This document shows, one piece after another, positions 49,601 to 61,400 of a stretch of DNA of 64,000 nt (position 1 is its first letter; each line of letters starts with the position of its first letter). The notes under the pieces are model-generated. The model searched no databases and was not told where the DNA came from. It was given only the letters and a program-made list of their open reading frames with translations. The translations under genes and the position numbers were made by a program. The stretch is from Ptychodera flava (lineage: Eukaryota > Hemichordata > Enteropneusta > Ptychoderidae): assembly GCF_041260155.1 (NCBI RefSeq), contig NW_027248377.1:342501-406500 (forward strand). Direction: 5' to 3'.

Positions 49601-51906
49601 ATATTTTAGCACTATTTGATTTGATTTTTAATTTATGTTATTACTAGACTGAGTATGCTTTACACACATTCACATGTGAAAAAATGATTCTGCACTGGAG
49701 AACAATATTGGATTAGATGACATATCTATCTTGGGAGAGAAATATTCCCACTAGATGCTGATATGTCCCTTCAGAGGGAATCTTTCAGATTTTATGGAAG
49801 TACACAGTGTGTTCTGACAGGTGTATGACTCATCTTTTGTGACTCAAATTTTGTGAAGATATTCTAATTACTGAAAAGTTTCTGAAAGTCTAAACATCTG
49901 CGTATTAACTCTATACATATGGTGACTGGCCATGCAGTCCCATATTTTACTGACCAAGGTAAATATACTGGATGATAGCCAAAAAAATGGAGCTCAGACT
50001 TTGTACCATCCATGGTTCATCTTTGTTGTATTAAATTTCAGTTCCAATTCAAAAATTGTTTTTGATGACCTTACCAGCTGATCACATTCTCAAAACTCTA
50101 TCTATTTTGCTATGCTGATGAACTAAGTGATTGATTCATTGTTGCTTCTAGGGGTACTCTAAAACAAATCCTGTGAGATTAAGCAAAAACTTAAAAATCA
50201 TGAAATGATGCCATATGCAATGACTCCATTATGGCTGCTTCTACAATATTATACATGTACTGCAATTGTATTCCTGAGAACATGTGAATAGTTATCATGC
50301 ATATCATAAAAATCTGCCAGTTATCAAAACATTAGAGCATACACAGTGGGGGATGTATTGAAGAGGTAAATTGCAGGTACTATTGCCTTTATTGAATATT
50401 AAGGAGTACATTGCATATCACATGATCTAACTTGTTGTTTCTTAATATATAGTAATGATTCAAAATCAATCTAACATTATTGCAATATTTTTAAACAAGA
50501 CCTTAGAATAAAAATTCAGATCTGATGAATGAATGTCGACTAATGATCGAGTCATTCAATTCACGATTGTCAGCATTTCTGAGTACAGCATTGATGTAGA
50601 CTGGTCATAGGGAGAAGGGAGCCAAGATTACAATGTAGATAGGCAATTTTCTTCCTCCAAAATTGTTGACAAATGCATTGGTCAAGAAATAAGGACATAA
50701 GCCTTATAATCACAGTAAATGTTATTGCTTTGCTGACAAAGTCCACCACTTAGCTTTACATTGCCATCTGGTTATTTTTCATATATACAATATATATAAG
50801 TACCACTGTCACCAAACATGGTGGACTACAATGTTCTAACTGATTAAGACACTGGTGATTGCCAAGATACAAAATTTTTTAGTTTGTTTTTTATTGCCAT
50901 CGCTGTTTCACTTTTTTCTTTTTTTATTTCAAACATGGAGAAATCCTGATCCCAATGACTGATGGTCTAACTTTCATACTTTAATCAAAAACTCAAGCTG
51001 TACCAGAACAATAGTCTTTCGTCACTTCATTAATCAAGTTTCTTTCAGGACATTTAATCATTCTAATGCATTCATTTCAAAATACTCAGCTGAACACAAT
51101 GTAGAACTTTGAATGGGATTACAATCAGGCTTCCAGATGAAAATGAATGAAAATTATGCGTGGAAATGGTTGCAGCTCCAGTGGATATATAGCACAGCAT
51201 ATAGTCTCTTCGCTGTGGTCAGGATATCAAGTGCAGTGCTATAGTGATGGCTGCATTATTCATAATAAATAATCTTCAATTCCTAATACTGTGAGCAACT
51301 GACTAGGCATTTACTCATTAGCACGAAAAACTTTTCCACTGATTAACAGGTGTCAATGGGTTCCCTATTAGCATGCTTGTCACGTCTGTTTCTTGGGCCA
51401 AAATATTTGATCATAAAAAAATACAATAATTCAGTCTCTTAAAGGTGCTACAGATACACATTGTCAATTGGGTCCTAGGTAAAAATTGGTCTAGCGTCAG
51501 AAATGGGATTCCTGATCAACTCAAAGTTTGTATATGTGAGCATTGCCTTACAGTCTAAGTTATTCAGTTTAGTTTCTTCTTTGTATCCTTGTGCATAATT
51601 ATGACCTCTGTAAATATGTAAAGGATAAATGTGAGTTGCAACACAAAGATGGATGTTCATTAATTTCAAAATTCATTTTCTCAAATTTATTTGACATGTG
51701 TAATTGTGTCTTCTTGTACAAATGAAACTGTAACTTGTAAACAAGTAAAGACAATGAAAAATACAGATTGAAATCTCTCAAAACAAATGGATTTCTTTGT
51801 ACCTATAAATCTAGCATATTAGATCATTGACAGCTAAAGTTTGGTGATGTGATGACTTCCATTCATATAATACCATAATTAATGTACATTGTATATTTCC
51901 TTTCAG
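49601..51906. other. AT-rich DNA, presumed intron; no gene recognised
   Basis: No supported coding sequence, repeat structure or RNA gene. Confidence 0.45.
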
Positions 51907-51936
51907 AAAGACATGGCTTGGGAGCTACAGAGGAAG
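51907..51936 (+). CDS. 30-nt candidate exon in the same phase as the microexons
   Basis: Acceptor TATATTTCCTTTCAG and donor GTGAGA bound 30 bases. Read in the microexon phase (two bases, nine codons, one base) it gives R-H-G-L-G-A-T-E-E after a split Glu codon, with no stop. The flanking introns do not match the 21-nt units. It may be the next exon of the same gene 13.9 kb downstream, but a chance splice-like pair cannot be excluded. Confidence 0.4.
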
Positions 51937-52066
51937 GTGAGAATCAAATCTTACAAATATGTTAAATGTTGTTTATAGCTTTAATTTCACTACACAATAT
52001 GTATATCATGGGGAGTTTGATTTAAATGAGTGAACATCTGTCTGACTCTCTGTTTAACTATCTACA

Positions 52067-53655
52067 TGTATCCAGTGTTGTCCTTAGAAGCCGGGTGCCG
52101 GGTAAATAACCCGGCTGTTTTGCATTTTTTCCCGGCTACTTTTAACGTAATTAGATTATTTTTCTAGACCTATTAATTTCACTGCACTGCCACTGCACTG
52201 CACTGCACTGCACTGTATTGCACTGCCAGCTGTTAGACGGCACACGTACGATTAGCAGTTTCGCGACCCCTTTCCCACGCATGGCACTGCACAAACACAT
52301 AACAGTTTCTAAATACCCATTTGTGGCTTTTTTAGCCCGATCTTTTATTTGTCAAATAGTGTTATTGGCTGATGGACGCGCCTACGGTGTTGCCTTTGTT
52401 ACGAGCAGTGTAATTGGTTTGATTAGTATGAAGGTCATCTTAGGTCATTTTTAACCGTGCCGTCAAAAAGAAATGTGGCGTCAGCCACTGGCACCTTGCC
52501 GATGGAATATTTTTTCCTGAAGAAAGCCCGTTCGAAAGGTATACTTGATTCCAACAATACATTTAGTTTATGTATGAAAAACTTCAATTTCGCGGAATTT
52601 GTGAGAGAAAAGCGCCGAAAAGATGTGATTTTGATCGACGGTTCGAAGTTCATGAGACTGGCAAGCTAGTTTTCTGCGCTGGCTGCCAACGTCACTACGA
52701 GTATGATCTTCTCAACAAATCAAGTTATTCTCAAAGCACTAGATTAATTTTTTTTAAAATGAGCTAGAACTGATTTTTATTTAGAACCAACTGTTTATTT
52801 GCATGGGTATTTTATTTTCATCGATTATTTTTACGTACTAGAATCCACGGTCACAGGCATGTTGCCGACCGTTGCCGACCGGCGCATCATCGTCACGGCT
52901 CACAGCTTCACCGTGACGCTGATCCCCCGTTGTTTAAGACAACAGGATAATACGTCGTGGATTCCAGCATGGGTTCAATTTCACTGCACTCCTCCATGTT
53001 CTCTATGTTGGGTTGCCCGATAGTATCCTTCGATGGACACTCTGAATCATTTTTTTCACGGACTCGTGGAGCAAATTCGAAAGAAAATGTTGTTGTTTCC
53101 TTCCGACGCAATACTGCATATCTGCTTTGATCAAATTTGGGGACAGCGAGATGCGATGATCGTGCACGGTTGGCATTTATTAGTAATTTGTTGCAACATT
53201 TCTGTCAATCACTCACTTTGTGTCATAAGTTTCAGAAACTATGTGGTAATGAAGAATGGGAAATGTACAATGAAATGAGCAGACTGCAGGTGATTTAAGA
53301 TTAAATGTTAAATCTTCACTGCAAATAAAACCATAAGTGTGTCATAAATAATACAAACAAAACAAAATCATGTTTGTTTGTTTTGTTGTATGTGAACCAC
53401 GTCTAAGACACACAACAAAAGTACTGTTTCAGTCTCAGCTAAATGTCACCTCAGATGCCACCAGAGAACACCATTTCCACTCCAAAATTTCATTTTCGCC
53501 TTGCGAGAGGGGGGACACCCCCCTCTCGCCGCCTCTCCCCCCCTCATTCGCTACGCTCACTCGCCGCTCGGTCGCTTCGCTCCCTCGCAGTCTCCACCCG
53601 TCTACTTTCTTAAATTACCCGGCTACTTTTAAATATAAGGACAACACTGTGTATC
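52067..53655 (+). mobile_element. 1.58-kb hAT-like element with degraded N-terminal transposase
   Basis: Ends CAGTGTTGTCCTTA (52073) and TAAGGACAACACTG (to 53649) are inverted. TGTATC flanks both sides (52067-52072, 53650-53655), a 6-bp duplication. CAG-type ends fit hAT. A frame at 52457-52669 is followed in another frame by GKLVFCAGCQRHYEYDLL (about 52645-52720), resembling the BED-like zinc finger that opens CGGBP1/hAT proteins, so one frameshift near 52640 is likely. No catalytic core remains. It also has a (CACTG)n run (52175-52215) and a GC hairpin at 53504-53528. Confidence 0.75.
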
Positions 53656-54431
53656 TCGTATATACCGTATAATATTATATAGGGCTGAGAGCCCTTGGTG
53701 TTGTGCCAGGCGTTGAGATTAAAAATGTTATTTGTATCGATTCATGATTAATAATCATAAAGGATAAAATAGAATTAATTGTTACTTTCTATATACGTTT
53801 GTATAAGTATGACCGGTTTACCCTCTGATGACAGTTCACGTACACGATGTCAGACCCTGTAGGTATAGATTTTCTGTTATGTGTAAAAATGTTTGACATA
53901 AATGTGCAATTTTTACCATGATTACTATCTATTGTGTTCAACAAAGGACGTATTGTGCCATCATTAACTTTGCAATAGTAACTGTACTGCCAAACTTCCA
54001 ATATTGTAAGCTGAAAACCAGCGTTACTTCTAAATACAGGTAAATTTTGCATATACCGGGGTAGTTATTGACACAGAGGGCGCCTTTTAAGATGCAATCC
54101 CAGCATTCTTTGCAAATGTTCTTGTTCATATGCACGACAGTTTTCTCTCTTCTTTTAATTTTTAGGCGTGATAAGAAATTTTGTATCAACGACAGGGTGG
54201 ATAATAATAATTACTCGCTAATAGAAAAGATATATTTTATTAATGGCATGTTATAAAATAATAGAGAGCACGTTTCGAATTTGTTTACTTACGAGCACTC
54301 AAAAAAACATGGCGGCGCCCATGAAAGAAGGGTACACTTCCGGTTACTCGCAGAGTATATTATGAATATGCGCATGCGTAGTCAGTAAGCCGCTGGCGCG
54401 ACTATAATATGTATCCATACATACTTTTCCA
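53656..54431. other. No gene recognised
   Basis: AT-rich sequence; a short CpG-rich piece near 54300-54420 (ATGGCGGCGCCCATG) could be a promoter fragment. Nothing further is supported. Confidence 0.4.
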
Positions 54432-54696
54432 TTTTTTGCTCACGTGTGAACACGTGAGCATATGTCGCAGCGATGTCTGTCTGTCTGTGTGTCTGTCTGT
54501 CTGTCTGTTGGTCCATTTTCTCAAAAACGGCTGAACGTATTTCAGTCAAATTTGGTAGACATCTTCAGAATTCAAATGGCTAGAACTGAAAAGGTTTTGG
54601 TGGGCGTGGCTTGGATATTAATGAAGTTATGAAAGTTTTAATTTTTCTGTTACGCCGCGTATGACAAGTGAAAACAATCGACTGTTTGAGGGCGCT
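54432..54696 (+). mobile_element. AGCGCCCTCA-family MITE, second plus-strand copy
   Basis: Hairpin GCTCACGTGTGAACACGTGAGC, then the same CATATGTCGCAGCGATGTCT, (GTCT)n and GGTCCATTTTCTC as at 14046, ending GTTTGAGGGCGCT at 54696. The left AGCGCCCTCA end is not visible. It abuts the 5' end of Helentron copy 2. Confidence 0.75.
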
Positions 54697-55194
54697 GTGA
54701 AATGTGCTTGTCCAGGTTGGCTACAGCTGGATACATTTTACCCACAAACCCTAGCGGCATAAAGCCAGTCTTACTGCACTTACTGTACTTGTACATTTCG
54801 TCTCCCCGCCATCGTCGCGTAAATCAAGTTATACCGCCGTATCATAACGAGCACATAGTTCTTCGCTTGTCTCCACAGCCTTTCTGTGCTGTGAGTACGC
54901 TTATCCGGCTTTTTGCTGTACAAATTCTGAAGCGTGATTTTGATGGACTGTCGGTGTGGTGTCGGTAAGTAATTCAAAAGTAATTTGTGTGTGATGTGTT
55001 GATTCTATGTCGTGATTTGATGTATGCACCTTTGTTCGATACCACGATTTGACTTGGACGCTTTGAGTTTACGGTTGAGAAAGTGAATAGTACGGTACAT
55101 GCATCAAAAGAATTGAGAAGGAGCGCGACTGTGACTCGATCGCGACTGGGAGCTGTAGTTCCGAACTTGACTTTTTCATGGCATAGATTTGTAC

Positions 55195-55660
55195 GGTCGG
55201 CTCTTGCCCTGCGTACCCTGCTGTGTGTTTCGGGCGTTACACGGCCCCCGCCACTATCATCTACATCATCACATCTTTCATCTAGTCTAATGAGGTCTTC
55301 CAAATCCTTTGTATTCATTTAGACCCATATTTTTTGAGCAACGGCTTTTGAGATTTTCTGGCGCACGTTTGTTGGCTCATTATAAAGTGAGTCTTGGGGT
55401 CGACTGTTCAGAGATGACAGCTGTAGTTGCTTCATTGTAAGAAGGCAGACAAGGCCCTCTGTCACAAACCTTAAAAAGTCTGTAGCATGATTGAAAGAAT
55501 CCATTACTTTACGCTTCACTGTTCTGTGATTAAATGTTTTCTTGGCGTGCGCCAATGTCAGCTACGCTGGCTCCTCTGTAGAATTCATCCATTAGATGTG
55601 GTGGGGCCGTGTAACACCTGAAACACACAGCACGGTACGCAGAGCTAGCTAGGTCGGGTA
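55195..55660. mobile_element. 448-bp TIR element (AGCCCTGCGTAC family) with 9-bp duplication
   Basis: Helentron copy 1 gives the empty site (GTCGGCTCGATTTCTG, reverse at about 13340). The insert at 55204-55651 has about 40-bp inverted ends (GCCCTGCGTACC...CGTTACACGGCC), akin to the palindrome at 694. Flanks GGTCGGCTC (55195-55203) and GGTCGGGTA (55652-55660) match at seven of nine positions. On the minus strand (about 55230-55610) it has coding-like sequence with VKRKVMDSFNHATDFLRFV and KDLEDLIRLDERCDD, interrupted by one stop at 55319-55321. The source is unknown. Confidence 0.8.
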
Positions 55661-58483
55661 GATTTCTGTGTACGCTGCACTGTCTCCAAAACCCACGTGG
55701 GTCCGGCCCGACAGCGTATCCCTTAGCGTACACGAGAGGTCCTGCACGAAGAATAACAACTTGACTGGTGTCAATGTTATTACTATTTCATAAAAATAGT
55801 CCACGTAAAGATTGTTTTGTGACAATCGACGAGAGTCATAGGCTGGTTAGGCTAATTTTGTCGTGGCACCTAATTTTGTCGTGGCAAAGCCATAGATTAG
55901 GGTTAGGGATTTTAGATTGGGCAATAGTTTTCGTTCTCGTAGATGTCGCGGGGACATGGATATTCTAGGTACACTGGTAGCAATGATGAATAGTTACTAT
56001 TATTGTTTGTGTATAGGGTCTGTTGTGGTGCTCCGAAAGGGTTTCAGGTAATATTTTCATGATATCGTCATAATAATATGTCTGATCATTTACATACTTT
56101 TTTAGTTTCCTATAATGTGGGACAAGCTACTGAATTTCGATGGTTGGTACTCAGTGGCAAAGACTTTGCTCGGAAAATGCGTTACCATCAAAAGCGAATA
56201 AGAATGTAAAATGCCCCCAAAAATCTTCCAGACCCCCCCCCCCAGGATATCAAATGGTCCACCCCATAGGTGGGAAGGCTTGTATAATGAAAAAATGACA
56301 TTTATTCATCATATTCATAACTTCCAGACAAATATTGCTTGCAAGATCCTGGTAGTAGGCCACCACTGTAATTGTTGATAGATCAATAAAGCCTGTCGGC
56401 TGGTAGAACTGATCAATTAGTGTGTGTGTGTAGTGTGGAGATTTCCTGACTTTCCATCTGTAAATTTTGACAATTTTCTAAAGTACAGCTTGTAAAAAAT
56501 TACACAAGTTTAGTAATATGCAGATTAATTTTAGTGCCCTTTCTTATCCAGCTTTGAGTGTTGAATGAATCATTATGAGGACAAAATGGTAATGTGATGA
56601 AATGTCACAGGACAAAGTGATGATAAACCATGAATTCATTTATTATTCATGAAAAGTATACTCTATGAGTGAACTAATGAGGTTTAAATGGGTCCTAAAA
56701 GATAAACTTAATTTGATGAGATTTACATCCGTGTGTTGCCCTTATATTTCATTAAAACAAAATGACATGTCATACACACATCAAAAACATTAAGATAGCT
56801 ATTTGAAGAGATTGTTGGACATGGAAGTTGTGTGAGAAATGTTAACAGAGCTTTCGATAATGTTGTATCACTGTTCTAGTAAATGATATGGCACTTCATG
56901 GAGTCAACAAAATTTATGACAGTGGTCATTTTATTTTAATCCTTGGTGTTATGTTTTTTTTCATTTGCAGAAGTGGTCTATTGATGATTACATCACCACA
57001 GGGCATTCATTAGGACATTCCAATTAAATCCACATATTTTTTTGTGTGAGTTCATTCACTTTTGCCATTCTTTGTTAGTCCATGCAGCTTTTCATTGTGT
57101 GTGCATTCAGGCATCTAGGTAGATATTTCAGACATGCCCAAACCGATTTCAATTTGTTCTTTGATACTATCAATGCCATCAGGCAGCCATTATGTTATAT
57201 TTTGTGGCCATTCACAAAGATATGTCTGACATACCTGGACCAATGTCATGCAAACTTGCCTTTGTAGGAATGGTGTCGTGTCATCAATGATGAACTTGTT
57301 GGTCAATAATTTCCATGAAAAAAATGGAATAAGTTCTTTACATGTTGTAAAACATCAAATTCATCTTTTTGCCAATTTTTTTCACTGGTACAAATATGTA
57401 TATTTAACAGGATGCAATGGATGTCTTACTTTGATTTTTGTTTCTTTAACAGATTATACCAGGAGGCCATATACGTGGTGACATTCACTCGCCCATAGGA
57501 GGCACAGCAATAACTTGCCCACAGGAGGCGCAATAATAACTTGCCCATAGGAAGGGCGCAATAATAACTTGCCATAGGAGGCGCAATAATCATTTGCCCA
57601 TAGGAGGCGCAAACAATAACTTGCCCAAAGGGGTACAACACAATCACTTGCCTATAAGAGGCACAGACTGCCCAGTTGAGGCACAGTTGCCCATAGGAGG
57701 TACAGACTGCCTGTAGAGGCGCGTTCAAGATCACAAATTGATAGTCAACAAGCATTGGTTACAACATTGCTGATAGTACTTTGAGCAAACACTGTTGTGG
57801 TTAATTTGCATTTAGATCACAACTGATTTGACATTGATAATATTCAGTATTAACTTGCAGAAGAAAAAAAAATAAGGCAGTAAAGTTTTGTCTTTGTCTT
57901 CCTCAGTGTACATTGTGAAATTATACCGTGAATATTTAACAGCACACAAGTTAGTGCTCTATCATTTACTTCCTGATAGGAAACAAGAGTATTGTTTACA
58001 GGCAGATTATTTGCAATCAAATAGAATTACTTCAGCGTACTGAATATATAAGGAAGACGACATTTCTCTACAATTTCTGAAAATTGGCATTCATTTACTT
58101 CATAATAAACAAGAACAGTCATACCACATTCTATCATTGTCTACTTATTACTGACAACCCTTTTAACTGCTTTTTTCTGTCTAGGTCCAGCTTCCCCAAT
58201 AAAGTTGGACCTAAATTTTGTAGTGAAAGGGTTCAACGTCTAAACTGCACAATATTGACAAGCAATAACACATTCATAGTCTACAATCTCAACAAACACA
58301 ATCATTCTTTCATCAATACTTCAACTTTTAAGGTTTCACTTTTCATAGCATCAGAAGAAATCAAGGAAGCAATAAGCAACATCAGTCAAATATTAATTTT
58401 TCTTCTATACAAGTGCTTGAATTGACTGTAAGAACTATTATAATATTAAGCACACCCATAAAACAACGTTACTATAAAAGTAC
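55661..58483 (+). other. Helentron copy 2 5' non-coding region
   Basis: Matches 8529-13330 of copy 1 in reverse, without the GTCCCC insertion. Contains the 26-bp minisatellite at 57490-57720 and the shared MITE-like stretch near 58155-58232. No gene is supported. Confidence 0.6.
57490..57720. repeat. 26-bp minisatellite, copy 2
   Basis: Reverse complement of the array at 9300-9590 (CTTGCCCATAGGAGGCGCAA units). It has fewer and less regular units, so the two arrays have evolved in length separately. Confidence 0.88.
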
Positions 58484-61400
58484 AATGAGAGTAAAAAAAA
58501 CTGAGCATAAAAGCAAAAAATGAAAGAAGTAAATTGTACATGCAACGAAAAAGACAGTTGCAGACTCCTCACAGATGTTACACAAAGGTTAATGTCGAAG
58601 GTGATGGTAATTGCTTGTTCCGTGCTATAAGTCTAGGACTCTATGGAACACAAGATCATCATCATGCAATAAGAGTACATACTGTTGACTATGTAATTGA
58701 ACATTGGGACAGATATGAGGATCCAATTAAAGGTGAATATGAAAGATGGCATATTGTCTCTCAAGATGACTATAGGCAGTATATGTCCAGATCTGAACCA
58801 GGTAATGCAACTTATGGAGGGGACATTGAAATAAATGCTGCAGCGCTTGCATATAACATTAATATTGCAGTTCATCTTGACACTTTAAGTGAACCATTAG
58901 AGACTGTTGGTAATTCTTCTGTAAGTATACATCTTTTGTATCATGCAATCCGTGTTGAAGGAGAAATTGATAGTGGTCACTATGACTTTCTGCAAAGCAC
59001 AGAGCAAAATTTGTCACAAGCAATAAATGTAAACAGTTTTGGACCAGTACAAACAGAGAAATCTATGCCGCAAAATGAACATTGTGTAAATTATAGAGAA
59101 ATAGAGAAACAGAGAGACATGATTGCCAAGAGAGAAAAGAGAGAACAAATAGAGTTTAGGCAAAGCGAAAACCAAAGAGATTTAACAGCCAAGCAAAATA
59201 AACGAGCTGATCCAGCATACAGGCAAACTGAAAGGCAAAGAGATATGAATGCTAAGAAAATTATGAGAACTGATGAGCTGTACAGACAAACTGAAAGGCA
59301 AAGAGATGTCAATGCTAAGAAAACTATGAGAGCTGATGATGTGTATAAACAAACTGAAAACAAGAGAAACAGGACATCAATGAAATTGAGACGGTGTGAT
59401 GATTGAGTACAGAGAAAATGAAAGGGAAAGAAATGCTAATGCTAAAAAGACAAAGGAACTGACCAGGTCTTCAGGGAAAGCGAAAAGATCAGAGATGCCA
59501 ATATTAAAAGTATTAAAAGAACTGATAAATCATATAGAGAGAGAGAGCAAATGAGAGATAGATTAAACAAACTAAACAACAGAAGATGTAGTGCTGCCAA
59601 ATCTATTGAAGAGCTGATACAAATTTTTCACGGTGCAGTTCAGAATGGCCAAATTTTGTATGTGTGTGCTGCCAACAGCTGTGGTACAGAGAAAGTGTTT
59701 TGAACTACAATAATGTTAAAGAAAAGTTAAACACCTTTGCATCATCTCAGGCTACAGATAATGATATGGCACCATTATGTAAAACTTGTTATTCATATTT
59801 AAAAGAGTCAAAGTTGCCTCCTTGTTCTGTGGCCAATAACATGTCATTTCCATTAATTCCCCCGAGTTACAGTTACATCCACTAGAAGAAAGACTTGTTG
59901 CCTTACGCATTCCATTCATGCAAATAAGAGAATTGCCAAGAGGTAGACAAGTTAGTCTCAGAGGTAACATAGTCAATGTTATAGCTGATGTATCAACTAC
60001 TGTCTCTACATTACCTAGAACTTTAAATGAATCGCAGACAATACCTGTCAAATTTAAAAGAAAGATTAGCTATAGTCATGCCTATCAGGTAGAGAATGTC
60101 AGACCAGTGAAAGTCTTACAAGCAGCTAATTGGTTAGTTAAAAATAGCCCCTTATATAAAGCAGAACTGATTACAATATCTACAGATTGGGTTGTTTGCA
60201 GAAAGGATGAAAACCACAATTGGCAGGAATTTTGTGAGGAAAATGACGATCATGATTATTCTCACATGTCTGACAAACAAACATGTAAACAAGATGACAG
60301 TAATGATCATGATGATCATGATGATGATGATAATTGGACTGAAGAAATAAAATTGGAAGATCATCCTGCTGGCACACTGGATACAATGCTGTCACCTTTA
60401 TATGATCAACACACAGACTCTGATGGCGCAGTTTGTTATGCACCAGGCGAGAACAATAAACCACTAGGAATATTTCAAGACAAATATTCTGAGGAGCTTT
60501 CATTTCCAACAATATATTGTGGTCAACCCAGACAAAAGAAACGCATAGTCCCTGTATTATATATATAGTACATTGTGTAAATGGGAACTTCGACACAAAG
60601 ATAGGAGAGTTGCAAAGTCAATGCCTAACAATTTATTTAAACTAAAAAAATTACAAATCAAGCAGATTAAAGACAAGGCAACATTATGTTTGCGAAAATG
60701 TAATCTGAAGGGCTGCAAATTAACAGCTGGTGAGCTTCAATCACCACAAAATGTTGATAAAATTGTTCGACTTGATGAGGGATTCAGAGTGTTGAAGACA
60801 CTTAGAGGTTCACCACCATACTGGTAGAGTGCAAAGAAAGATATATTTGCCATGATACGTCAACTTGGTATTCCAACATTTTTCATGTCATTTTCATCAG
60901 CAGAATCTAAATGGATACATCTATTGAAAATTCTTGGAAGGACAGTTCACAACAAGGAATACACAGATGACGATGTATTGAACATGTCTTGGAATACAAA
61001 ATCTGATTTGATAAAATCTGACCCTGTTACGTGTGCTCGACACTTTGACTATTCATTTCAACGATTTATGCATGATTTCCTAATGAGCTCACATCATCCA
61101 ATTGGTGAAATACACGATTACTTTTACAGAGTGGAATTCCAACAAAGAGGATCACCACATATACACATGCTTGTATGGATTAAAGATGCACCACAATATG
61201 GTGAAAATAGTGATGATGACATCACACAATTCATAGATCAGTATAAACATGTTCAAATGATACCAGTAATGAATCCTTCGCTGAATTGATAAATTATCAA
61301 ATGCACAGACATGCAAAAACCTGTAAGAAAAAAGGCCAATGTGTTTGCAGATTTGGATTTCCTGTGCCACCTATGCCAAGAACAATGATATTGCAGCCAT

